From positions 18,988,762 through 19,052,761 of the forward strand of contig OZ007508.1 in the NCBI GenBank assembly GCA_963931865.1: a stretch of 64,000 nt of DNA. Direction: 5' to 3'. The position numbers were made by a program, and so were the translations under genes. Origin of the DNA: Axinella damicornis. Lineage: Eukaryota > Porifera > Demospongiae > Axinellida > Axinellidae. The notes beneath the pieces are model-generated. The model searched no databases. It saw only the letters and a list, made by a program, of their open reading frames with translations, and was not told the origin of the DNA. Positions 1 through 11,400 of this stretch are shown in pieces; position 1 is the first letter of the stretch, and the number at the start of each line of letters is the position of its first letter.

Positions 1-97
1 CCCTCGAACTAAAACTAAACTAAACAATGCGACTTCTACCTAATTAAAACCAAAAACTAAACTATTTCAGTTTTAGATAACTAAAACAACATTGCAA

Positions 98-839
98 GGA
101 TCTCTTCGGCGTGGCAGTGGTGAAACCGTTGGTCGTGTGCCAAAGAAGATATCGAGTGTGTGCTCCATGTTTCTGCTGTGTGGTGGTACAATTCACTACA
201 CAGAAGACAAACACATAAACCACACCTGTCCACTCCACTTGGTGGAGGTGGCCCACTCCTCTCCCCCGACGTAGTTAGAGATGAAGTCCTCCTTCCCACT
301 GTACACCACCACCCTCCTCTTGAGGTCCAGCACCGTAACTGTTGCATTCTCACCCGGTCACCAGCAGCTGCAACGTGGGTTGCACTGTGAGTCAATCTCT
401 ACACTGGACCACTCTACTGAGTGGGCGACATGCACACCTGATTTTACACAGTAGACACCTGTTGTATAATACACAGTAGACACCTGTTGTATAATACATG
501 TAGAATTCACTATATATGCTATTCCCAAATGCATTTGAATCTGACCCCCAGGTCCTGCTGAACATGCTGATGGTTCAGGAAGTTGGTGATCTATGTAGGT
601 GTGTACCATTGCATGGTGTGTGTGTGTGTGTGTGTGTAACAAGCACCTTGGTTGCATGGTCTAATAATGGTGAGTGGGCATGAGCCATAAGGTTTGTTGA
701 AATGGTGTCCAATGTTTCAACCGTTACCTTGCTGTGCAGTTTCTTGCTGGGTTAGTTGAGGCTGTTCTGGTAAAGCCTGTTATTTGGATGAAGTTACATG
801 TACATACAACTCACGTCTGTCGTGTTTGTGCACACAGAT
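98..839 (-). pseudogene. Broken copy of serine carboxypeptidase exons
   Basis: This stretch resembles about 30057-30740 of the intact carboxypeptidase gene, in the same exon and intron order. On the minus strand it still reads [20 protein letters not shown] near 230-330 and ITNFLN..QHVQQDLGV near 545-590. The intact gene has FICNY where this copy has FISNY. A deletion of about ten bases near 350 removes the codons before NAT and shifts the frame. The exon equivalent to LCTNMTD near 815-839 has decayed to CAQTRQT. The signal peptide, catalytic Ser and His exons are absent. I infer a partial segmental duplication that landed antisense to, and probably inside an upstream intron of, the HACE1-like gene. 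A functional short paralogue is unlikely. Confidence 0.8.
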
Positions 840-968
840 GATGTAATCCACCTTTGTGATGATGTAATCCACCTTTGTGATGTCAGTTACAGCATTAGAA
901 TTATATTACGTGTGTGTGTGTGTATGTAGGACGTGTCCTTACACCAAATATCTTTCCTCCCTGTGCAG

Positions 969-3900
969 GATGTACATGGCCACACAGCACTTCATGTTTC
1001 CTGCCAGAATGGTCACCGTCAGGTGTGTGCGTGTGCATATCGTCAATACATGTTACCCCATGCATGTATGTGAGTGCACAATGGAGTCAAGCTAGCATTA
1101 CAGACATCACTAAAGGTCTGGTACTTTTGATCTAAACATCTCGTCATCCAATTTGGAATTGAAATGGGTTGTCAAATTTCAGAGTGTATAAGATGTGTAG
1201 GATCTACTAAGTCAATGCGGAGGTTATGCAATTCATCCTCCATGGGAAAGTTTGGCCAGGACAGAGCCAACGTTAAACTTCCCCATGGAGGATAAACTCC
1301 ATATCGACGTAGTATTCGGATCTGGTTTCTATCACTGCATTTTGTCGTGCGGCTCCTATGTCCAACCTCTGGGCACAGAAAATCTTGAGGAAGTACACGT
1401 TGTCCAGAACTTTATTGATCTTGTCAGCGGCACACTCATGGCTTTTCAGGACTAGGACAGCCACAGCTCTCTTACTCTGAGCAGTGTCTCGGACTGTTAG
1501 TTAGTGTAAACTGTGGTTCAATTATGTCATAACGTTTCAGCAGCGGAGGATAACTAATGTATCCTCCGCAGTACATCAAAGGATCACCCACGCACTGTGG
1601 TGGAAGGCACAGAATTACCAAGTGCCGGAGGATCAAGTGTCCGGTGATGCATGGCTACTGATTTCTGGGCACACATCTCACCGGACACGTACACCTCCTG
1701 TGACAAGAAATGTGCTCAGAGTAGCACATGTGTGAGGAAGGCATCCTCCATGATCCTCCTCTCATCCACGTTCAAAATATGGAGGAGAGGAAGGACCTCC
1801 CTATACTTCCCTCTCTTTCATACCTGCTAAGGGATTCTTTTTGTACTACAGGGAATTTTTGGTATATAGTGTGAGATGTGAGATCAATGACCATGTAAGG
1901 CAGTGCTCTCACATGCCAGCTGTTTCCTTGTTTGCAGTGTGTGGTTCAGCTGCTGGAACACAAGGCCGACTTCCACAAGGCCAGCAAGAGTGGGGGGAAT
2001 GCTCTCTACTTTGCTTGCAGGTGTGCACACGATACTGCATGTCATGATTATCAGTTGTCCTCCGTAGTATCTTTGCTGTACTGGGATGGTATATAAGAGG
2101 TACGGTATCGTGGGCACCCCTCAGAATGTATGCCCTCCTTAGTATGTAGGCTTCAATACAAATCCTGATCTCTTTGTATTGAGCTACATACGTGTGTCCC
2201 TATCCACAGACATGGTCAGTTGAAGTGTGTGAGACTGCTGCTGGAGCGGGGAGCCAGGATAGTGCCTGACAATGAGGGTGTGTCCCCTCTGGAACTGTGT
2301 GCCCAGGAAAATACAACTGTCCCCCTCACATACAGTTCTTTTCCTGGAGGAGGAGACCAAAATTTGAGAGGGAATTCATACAGGTTGTTTTTACATTCAC
2401 ACATCCTGGTGCAAGGTGGTGGAATAAATCACCTGAGAGTAAATGACGCTGTTTCCATCAATTCTCTCTCCTCCCACCTTTCCGTCTCATTCCCCCCAGA
2501 ACAGCTACCATGAGTGTGCGGAGGCCATGCTGACCTCCTATCCCAATGAAGTGTACCCTCTTGTTCAAACGATCTGCAGTGAGAAGATCCCAGAAGCAAA
2601 GGTGCTCTCCCTCATGGAATACCTCTGCAACACCTCCACCTACCTCCTTGCAATGATTCTGGGAAGGCTTTCCAGCAGCGCCTCAACTGCTGGGATGGAG
2701 TTGCTAAGGTGAGATATCTGGAATGGTAGGAGGGAGGGAGGGAGGGAGGGAGGGAGGGAGGGAGGGAGGGAGGGAGGGAGGGGGGAGGGAGGGAGGGAGG
2801 GAGGGAGGGGGGAGGGAGGGAAGGGGGAGGGAGGGAGGAGTGAGGAGGGACGGGGGGAGGAATGGAGGGAGGGAGGAGGGATGGAGGAGGGACAGAGGGA
2901 GGGAGGGAAAGAGGAAGAGAGGAGGGGAAGGAGGGGAGGGGAGGAGGGAGGAGACAAGGGGAGGGAGGACACTTGTCGATCCTCCTATATCTGATTCCTA
3001 CTGCCCTCCAGTGTCAGCAGCAACTACCAGGATCTGATGCCCCAGTTCCTGAGGTCCGTTCGCATCCTCTGTGCCCTTCACAAGTACTACTTGGATGCTG
3101 TGAGAGTGGAATCCTCCTCCTCCCCCGTCATCAACTCTGTCCCTGTCAGCCCCCTCTCCACAAGCGTACCTAACAGCAGCTTACAGCATCCTGTTTCAAC
3201 TGTACGTAGAGCTGGAAGCTTTGGTTCACTGTTAGACAGCCCCAGGAATCGTGGAGGGAGTGGCAGACTAAAACTGCTCTCCTCTAGGGGCCACAGAAGG
3301 TCGCGTTCACAGGGTGTACCTCCACGATCTGGAGTGAATTCAACTTCATGTGATTCTGACACGTCCCCCTCAAGTCCGTCCAGGTGTCACTCAGACTCAA
3401 TCTCCAGTCCCTTTGAGGAGCTGGAAGTGGTTTGGGGGTCACTGGAGTCCTGGTTTGATCTGCTCATCATTGAAGTACAGAAGTTAGGGGATCAAAAAGA
3501 CGAAGTGGTCACAGAACCCAGGCAACACATTCTGGAACTGGGTTCGGAAGAAGTGGCAGTGAAACTTGTTTCGAATCCGGCACAGAATGTTGCGTCTTCT
3601 CACTCTCCGACAAATGGCAATAGCATTCCAGATGTATCTGTTTCTTCAGCTGCTGTGTGTGGGGAACATTTAGACTCAAATTCAGGTGACAGTGCTCCCG
3701 GCTCCTCCCCTCGTAGAAAACCTCCAAAGCTACAACTTCCTTTGGTCCAGTCCAGCCAGCTGGCAGCTGCCATCGTGAACAGTGCACCTCAGGAGCGGAG
3801 AGCCATTTATCTCAAATCTAGCAGCAGCTTTGACGTTGCAGAGCCCACCCTCCCTCTTGTGCGTCTAAGCGACATGGCACACAAACACAGGAGCTGGCAT

Positions 3901-6453
3901 GTGGAGAGGGTGGCAGCCCGCATCCTGACACTGGGAGGTGGCGGGTCACTCACTTCCTTGACCGCATTCAGTCGGAGTCTCTCAAGTGATTCCACCACCA
4001 CAGAAAGGCAGAGTACGTTTGTGGTGCAAACTTAGTTTCAAATACGTGTCTCATTGAGTGGTGAAGTATAGTATACTCTCCCCGCCTTCCACTCCCCTTC
4101 TTCCTACAGACTTCCCGGGTGTCATCCCCACCTCTCCCCTCCTCGAGGGCCAGGAGAGTGTTGAGGGGGAGAGAGAAGATGGAGACGCCATCAACCGCAG
4201 AGAATCCTGGAACCCTGACATTGTGGGAACGTATGCCGACCGGCTGTGTGCTGTTACGCATGCCTTTGCTCTCTGCTGCAGTACACTCCAGAAGACGAGT
4301 GGCAGGTAGGAGAGAGGGAGAAGTAGCTAGTGATAATGATCGCACTTCATTCCATTCCACAGCTCTGGTCTGCTTCCGAGGTTCTCTGTCTTCATTGACA
4401 AGTATGAAGCAGTATTGAAGGTGCTGCTGGCCAGGTAATGTCATGCTCGTGCTTGCAATTTCTGTTAACATTTTAATACACTCACCTCCCCTGCCTCCCC
4501 CTCCCTCTCCCCATCCCTCTCTCCCTCCTTCCCTCTCACTCTCTCCCTCCTTCCTCTCTCCCTCCCTCCCTCCCTCCCTCCCTCCCTCCCTCCCTCCCCC
4601 CCTCCCTCCCTCCCTCCCTCCCTCCCTCCCTCCCTCCCTCCCTCCCTCCCTCCCTCCCTCCCTCCCTCCCTCCCTCCCTCCCTCCCTCCCTCCCTCTCCC
4701 TCCTTCCCTCCCTCCCTCCCTCCCTCCCCCCTCCCCCTTCCTCCCTCCCTCCCTTCCCCCTCCCTCCCTCCCTCCCTCCCTCCCTCCCTCCCTTCCCCCT
4801 CCCTCCCTCCCTCCCTCCCTCCCTCCCTCCCTCCCTCCCTCCCTCCCTCCCTCCCTCCCTCCCTCCCTCCCTCCCTCCCTCCCTCCCTCCCTCCCTCCCT
4901 CCCTCCTCCCCTGCTCCAGGAACCCACAGCTGATCTTTTCCCACTTCCACTTTCTGCTGGAGCACACTGATCTTCTCATTCGGTTCATGCACATAGTCCA
5001 CGCCCAACCCTTCGAGGACCGCAAGAAGTGGTTCTATGAGAACCTCTACCAGGGGAAGCCCCCAAATAACGAGCTCACCCTGGCAGCAGAGAGCGATGCC
5101 ATCATGGTGGATAGAGGTGTGTGTGGAGTTCTCCCCTCACATTTGACACACGTCACATATACACACATGCACACTTGTCACGTGTACACACACACTCTCT
5201 CCCTACACACCTCCATAGAGAACATCTTCACAACCTCCTGTGAGGAGATCTCTACGACTCCCGTGGACGTTCTCAAGAACCACCTCACTATCCAGTTCCT
5301 AGGCGAGGCAGGAATGGTGAGTGTATTTGGTGGTCACAAAGACATTTTGATGTACTCTACTCTTCTCTTTCCTGTAGGGTTCTGGCGTCCGCCGTGAGTG
5401 GTTTGACAATCTCTCTAGTGAGGTCCTCAACCCAGACTACGCCCTCTTCACTCAGTCTGCTGATGGTAGGTGCTAGTCATTTGAAGGTTGGTCGGGTCAC
5501 TGCATGGTATCTAAAGAGCACATAATTTCCTGGAGCTTCAAAAGCAACTATGTTTGGAAGGGGATATTGAAACTAACCTTTCTAACAAAAAATTAAGTGT
5601 TCTCGATCCCTTCCCTTCCTTCCCTCCCTTCCCTCCCTTCCCTTCCCTCCCTCCCTCCCCCCTCCCTCCCACCTCGTTCCTGCCCTCAATCCCCCTCCCT
5701 CCCCCCTCCCTTCCTCCCACCTCATTCCTGCCCTCAATCCCCCTCCCTCCCTCCCTCCTTCCTCCCAGGTGCCACATTCCAGCCCAACAGCCACTCCAAT
5801 ATTAACCCCGACCACCTCAGCTACTTCAGTTTCGCTGGCAGGATGATGGCCCTCGCCATCTACCACCAGCAGCTGCTCAACGTGTACTTCACCAGATCCT
5901 TCTACAAGCACATCCTCGGTACAGTCACAGCAGACCAGCTACTGCCAGTAGACCCTCACCACTGTACACCATTGCCTACAGTACATATATCTCCTCTCTC
6001 ATTATAAGTTACAGCTGCTGTTCCTTGTAAGATGATGGGATTGTTGATAACAATGATGTCGTCGTCAATGACATCATCATCATCAATGACGTCATCATGA
6101 CATCATCATGTTAAAGTGCCTCATCAATAGATTGCACTCCTTTGAGAGGGAGGGATTTCACTATTCCATGTTTGGTAATGCAGGCATCCCAGTGAGCTAT
6201 CGTGACGTGGAGTCAATAGACCCGGAGTATGCCAACAACCTCCTGTGGCTGCTGGACCACGAGATTGACACCCTGGACCTCGGGCTCACCTTCTCCGTGG
6301 AAACAGACGTGTTTGGCACCACGGAGATGATTGAGCTGAAACAAGGAGGGTCTGGAATCACTGTCACCGATGACAACAAGGTACCCTATGCACTACCGGT
6401 GTGTGGCACGGGACTTGTGGTTTATAGCTTCCTATTCACTTGATTTTTACCTT

Positions 6454-6494
<41 letters not shown>

Positions 6495-6678
6495 CATGAA
6501 TATGTGCAGCTGGTGACAGAGATGCGGATGACACAGGCTATTGGTCCCCAGATCAGAAGTTTCATGGATGGCTTCTACGAGGTCATCCCACACTCCCTCA
6601 TCTCTCTCTTCGATGAGTACGAACTGGTGAGCTAGTGGAAAAGTGTATGGATGTGTACTACATGTGCATGTGTATACG

Positions 6679-6717
<39 letters not shown>

Positions 6718-8308
6718 GTGTGTGTGTACTTGTGTGGTATGTATGTGGTGCTGTGCATGGTAGCCTCGTTCCCAGGATCCTCCCCAGCTTTTTGTCGCAT
6801 ACAAAAACCTGGGGAGGAACTGGGAACGAGGCTAGTGTGTGGTGTGCGTGTGTTGGAGGTGGGGGAGGAGTGCAATGATCAACATACAGAAACTGACACC
6901 GCATTACCTACATGAGACTGTTGCCTTGGCAACTACAGTTTCCCATCCCCCCACCTCAGGAGCTGTTGTTGTCAGGGTTACCTGAGATTGATGTGGAGGA
7001 CTGGCAGAGGAACACGGAGTACTCCTCCGGGTACGAAGAGGACACACAGGTTATCAAGGTGGGCAAGACCACGGAGGACATGATGATAGTGGGCAGATCC
7101 CAGGTCCTTTGCTCTGATCCAGTGCATAGAGTAACTTACACTTGGGCCAGGAATGAATGATGAGCATGCATTGGTCTTGTACTGAGCTGGGTACTAGTGA
7201 ATCAGGTGGGCGTGGTCTAGCAGTCAAGAAGTGGATGGATCGGTCTGAACTAAGGTTATGAGTACACGCCCCTCATTGATCATGGCCGATCAAAAGTTGA
7301 ATGCATGTGCTGACCAGTTAGTGTATTTGCCAACACAGGGTAATATGCACACACAACATGTGCACATTCACTATATGCAGTGGTTTTGGGAGATAGTCCA
7401 CACCTACAGTGAGAAAGATCTCGCCATTTTGTTGCAGTTTGTCACAGGAAGGTGAGCATGAGTATTTCTGCATAGACATTTGGTCTTTATATTAGGCAAA
7501 GCATGTAACATCTGTTGGGACTGAATATTTTGAAGTAGCTCCCACCCTCCCCCTCCCTTCCTCTGTCCCTCCCTCCCTCCCTCTCTACACCCCCTCTCTC
7601 CCTTTCTCCCTCCCTCCCTCCCTCCCTCCCTCCGTCCCACCCCTCCTCCCTCCCTCCCTCCCTCCCAGCTCTCGAGTTCCTCTGGGAGGGTTTGCCAACC
7701 TGGTGGGGGCCACGGGGCTCACCAAGTTTACTATCACTCACCTGGAGTACACAGCAAATAGACTGCCCATGGCCAGCACATGGTATGGTGATCCTACACA
7801 ACCTAGACCACTAGGAACACTGACACACATGTACCCAGCCTCCTAGCTTGCTGCTACTTGCAATAAGGAAAGGTGGGAGGGGCTGGTAATATCTCTCATG
7901 AGTGACGTAAAGAGAAAAGAATGGTAAAAGGGTCTGCAGCTGTAGCAAAGCTCAGAGCAGAAAAAGAGTGAACATTAACGTACCACACACATCTTGCTAG
8001 TGGTGACTGACTCATGCACCAGACACTGAGCGTGAACCTGCTTATCATGTGAGGTTGCATAGCATCTTGAACGTACTATGGGAATGAAGATGAGGCCGGC
8101 TGGTTACCTGTTTCTTGTCAACCAACTGTGTATGGCATAATGCTTTTGGTACTCCCTGATGAGACTGGTTCCTATCTGTTCACTACCCCCGATCTCTCTC
8201 TCCAGTTTCAACCTCCTGAAGTTGCCGGAGTACCCGTCCAAAGAACTGCTCCAGGAGAAACTAACAGTTGCTCTCACTTGTGGCAGTGGCATTATTGATC
8301 TGACGTAA
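969..8308 (+). CDS. HACE1: HACE1-like ankyrin-repeat HECT E3 ubiquitin ligase (5' partial)
   Basis: In known animals HACE1 transfers ubiquitin to substrates such as active Rac1. Visible exons are 969-1022, 1938-2020, 2210-about 2303, 2500-2708, 3012-4012, 4110-4305, 4363-4434, 4920-5116, 5219-5316, 5378-5465, 5769-5918, 6184-6380, 6495-6626, 6960-7058, 7381-7451, 7669-7782 and 8206-8308, with consistent phases except after the third. The first three encode ankyrin repeats ([27 protein letters not shown]). The 1-kb exon 3012-4012 is a Ser-rich linker. From 4363 the protein tracks HACE1 closely, and the HECT domain ends with LPMASTC, the catalytic Cys whose codon is split TG|T across 7782/8206, then [13 protein letters not shown] and stop TAA. 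Earlier ankyrin exons must lie outside the window. The third exon lacks a GT donor where homology predicts it (after CAG at about 2303), so that junction is uncertain. Confidence 0.93.
1200..1800. repeat. Dispersed repeat copy in HACE1 intron
   Basis: Segments here recur at 58345-58600, for example GCGGAGGATAAC, CCTCCGCAGTACATCAAAGG and GATCACCCACGCACTGTGGT. The copy is larger than the one near 58 kb and contains inverted pieces around the words ATCCTCC and GGAGGAT. It holds no convincing coding exon and fills most of the 1023-1937 intron. Its class cannot be decided from two copies. Confidence 0.6.
2727..2960. repeat. (GGGA)n purine-rich tract
   Basis: A tetranucleotide tract with interruptions that begins about 20 bases after the donor of HACE1 exon 2500-2708 and runs almost to the next acceptor. 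Long open frames of Gly-Arg-Glu or Pro-Ser repeats here are artefacts of the repeat. Confidence 0.95.
4480..4919. repeat. (CCCT)n tract ending at a HACE1 3' splice site
   Basis: About 430 bases of nearly pure CCCT/CCTC repeat ends in ...CCCTGCTCCAG, the acceptor of the exon that begins at 4920. It occupies nearly the whole intron and serves as its polypyrimidine tract. Confidence 0.95.
5610..5768. repeat. (CCCT)n tract ending at a HACE1 3' splice site
   Basis: CT-rich tetranucleotide repeat with a duplicated internal piece around CCTCGTTCCTGCCCTCAATC. It ends in CTTCCTCCCAG at 5768, directly before the exon encoding [11 protein letters not shown]. Confidence 0.95.
6455..6494. repeat. (CA)n tract forming a HACE1 acceptor
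   Basis: A run of about 20 CA units ends in ACACACAG, the acceptor of the exon that begins CATGAATATG at 6495. There is no normal pyrimidine tract. Confidence 0.9.
6761..6834. mobile_element. Palindromic MITE (TAGCCTCGTTCCCAGG family)
   Basis: It begins TAGCCTCGTTCCCAGG and ends CTGGGAACGAGGCTA, with a further inverted core (CCCCAGCTTTTTG / AAAACCTGGGG). It lies in the HACE1 intron 6627-6959 and is one of many related copies in the window. Confidence 0.85.
7545..7668. repeat. (CCCT)n tract ending at a HACE1 3' splice site
   Basis: Interrupted CCCT repeat ending in CCTCCCAG at 7668, the acceptor for the exon encoding [16 protein letters not shown]. Confidence 0.93.
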
Positions 8309-8453
8309 TGCTTGCGAACTCCGGCCTCTCTCCCATGCACTATAATTATTGTTTCCATCGATCTGTGAAAGGTCATTTCATTCCCAAGACTCAACATTTC
8401 TAAAGCATGATGTAATCGTGTAGGTGGGGCTGTATCGTTCAAATATTTCCAAG

Positions 8454-11400
8454 ATGGCGTCTATCGGTCAAGTCGTTGAGCGGGAGGCAGAAGGCAGCCG
8501 TGGTTCAAAGCCCTCGCCGGTGAAACTGTCCCACTTCAACTTAGGCCGTGGCAGCTATCCCAACTGGGTAAGGGGCATATTGAATTCGTGTATTCTCGTA
8601 CGTCTGGCCCGCAAGACAAATTATTATTGTGCTGTTGATTTGGCTTAATTTAACCATGCAAGTAAAAATGGTAGGGCATATATTGCTGCTTCAGTCTTGC
8701 ATGGTCTCCGAAGCCAGACTCTGGCTTGGGGAGCATATGGTCAGTTTTACAGACCCACTATTGGTGTCAGCATGTGAAAGGACTCCAGAGGGTCTGGAGA
8801 CTTCTATTCTGATTCTAGCTCGTAGTCTTGGGATCAACTGCAAAGAATGACCCCCTATGGTAGTAAGGTAAGTCAGGGTAATTTCGGTCACGGGATATTT
8901 TCCGGTCACTTTGTAGAGAAGGGCTTCTCTATTGTAAAGGCTACGTTTTCAGCCAAAACTATATATGGTGCTGTGCAGATAGAGGCAACACTCAGCTATA
9001 ACATATCTGTCGGCAAAATCGAGACCTTGCGTCCTTTGTGCGTATCTGCCAAATTAAGTGACTGGAAATACCCCGTGACCAAAATTACCCGGACTTACGA
9101 TCAACTACAGAGAATGACCCCCTAGGGTAGTGTTACGGCCAGGGCCAGCATTAGCTTGCCAACGAGGGGGCCGTTTAATGTGGATGATCCTAATCCTCAA
9201 CGTATTTAACTCCTGAACTGTGAATTACTGAATCCTACGAAGAAGCCACTGTTTCTCAGGGGTACTATGGTATGGCTTAGTAACGTAGATGGAATACGGA
9301 ATTGTATTGTCAATCCGTCGTAAAGTCTCCGGATTCTGAAAGTGATCGGCACTGCAGAACGGAATGGAATGGGGTTGGCCTCTTCATAGTTTTCAGCAAG
9401 CTACTAACCTGGCGAAACTTTGTACATTGTGTATGACAGAACGTTACTGTCTCTCATCGCAATCGTGAGATGGCTATCTGGGACACAATTGTAGGATGAG
9501 TCACGAGTAAAACACATAATTACTGTGTAATTTAAGTCACACTACCCAAGGTTCAGTACTAGGCACACATCTGATGAGTGTTGCAAGTATGCTGTATGTT
9601 AGTCTCGTTCCCAGACCCTCTCAGAGGGTCTGGGAACGAGACTAGAGCTCTGTATGTACCTGAGCTGATCATGCTGGCCCAAGGTGTGCATACTTTGCTC
9701 CATATTCTCTCTGGGTGCGGTGGAGCATCTTTGCGAGTATATAATGGCTTTGACACCAGTCCTGGATTCAAGCAATGAACAGTGGTGTACAGAATAGTAC
9801 AGGACTGTCAGTGATTGCTTGCACTGGAACCAAAATGGAGCAGACTAGCCTCGTTCCCAGGCCCTCACCCAGCTTTTGTCACTTGCAGTACGAAAAGCAA
9901 AAGCTGGGCATGGAGGCCTGGGAACGAGGCTAGAGCAGACATTGAAAAGAAACTACATGAGCCATGCACCCTCCCACTGTGCTACAGCGGATTGCACTTC
10001 CATTTGAACATTTGCGGATTCCGTGACCACGATGAAAGTTAGTAGCAAGAACTTCCTGTGGGTGTAGCTTCATAGAAATGGCACGGCCCGGAACACGGTG
10101 GAGTCCAGAAGTTGCAAGCACTTTGCATGAGCATCATACTTGCAGAACACAGTTTCTGCTAAAAGTCTATGGAATGTGCAAATGTTTGAACAGCAGTGCA
10201 ATCCACTGTACACCTCAGGTAGTCTCTGCATCACTGAGTCTGCTGGCCTGAGTGTACGGTCACGTGACACTTTGTTCACTGTACAGAACTAGTAGTGGTC
10301 TGTATGATATCATGCACTGATCAGTGAGTAGTGATCCAGTGGTACAACAAAGTACCATCACCCCAGTAAGCCTCATTCCCAAGCCGCATGGGAATGAGGC
10401 TATTCCAGAGCTCACTGGAAGTTGAGGGGGGGGGAGTACCCCACTCCAACTTCCTGCAATGCTAGAGAAAGGTCTACATGTAGCTCAATAGACTATATTC
10501 TTGCTGGCTAGACCTCCTCCACGTGTGAAGCCCCAGGTGGTGAGGGGTCCCACAAGACACAAAGAAGGGGCACAAGATGGGAGTACTGGTCCAATGGACA
10601 CACCTCCCAATGACAAACACTCACATTCCCTGTTCGAACTGTAACTCAGACAGCCTTCAGTGCTAGGAAACAGAGTCGACTAGTCTCTAGCAAAATGTTG
10701 GCTCATGTGATCACGTCCTTTGATATACTGTGTACAGTGGAATAACTTGTTGTGTAGAGTGGACAGTGTTTATATTGCTCACTACCTCTCTCCACTCACT
10801 GATCACCCTAGAGACTCTCTGAGGTGGAGAAATGGAGCAAGATGGTAAGTTTCTGACCATTCTGGGCTGTGATTGTCCAGTATCAGCATGAACACTTTTG
10901 TCCCCATCATGAATGATCACCATCACAAATGGCTGCACAGTGGCAGTGATGCTGATGGCAGGAATGTGGGGTATAAGGTGGTTGGAGTGTAGTCAGAGCA
11001 GAGGAGTATGTAGTGTGTGGAATGTAGAGTCAGATTAGACATTACCATAGTCTGGTTCCCAGACCTGTCTTCCAGTGTGTAATTCATTTGTGTAACAATT
11101 ATTCTGTTACCTAGCCTCATTCCCAGGCCCAGTTTTTCGCCTGCTTGATTCCCACTTTGCCATCATCTGGATCCTCATGCAACACTAAACAAACCTGAGC
11201 TTTGGTTGCTACCCACAAGTATTATTGTAGTTATACACTTCGTGTGCATGAGCAATCAGCACAAATTGTTGGATGATCTGAGACATCAATAACGACACGT
11301 CACTTTACAGGACGATATTACCGGCTCATGATGTAGGGAAATACAGTTGCAAGAAAACTGATTACATCATAATGTCATGTACCACCTCTTGCAGCTGCCA

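Noticed and set aside
2640..3037. Open frames of GGREGG or PSLPPSLPP repeats here and at 3968-5024, 5538-5911, 7404-7801, 58803-59396 and 62159-62880
   Set aside because: They are translations of (GGGA)n/(CCCT)n tracts inside introns; real exons run in other frames beside them.
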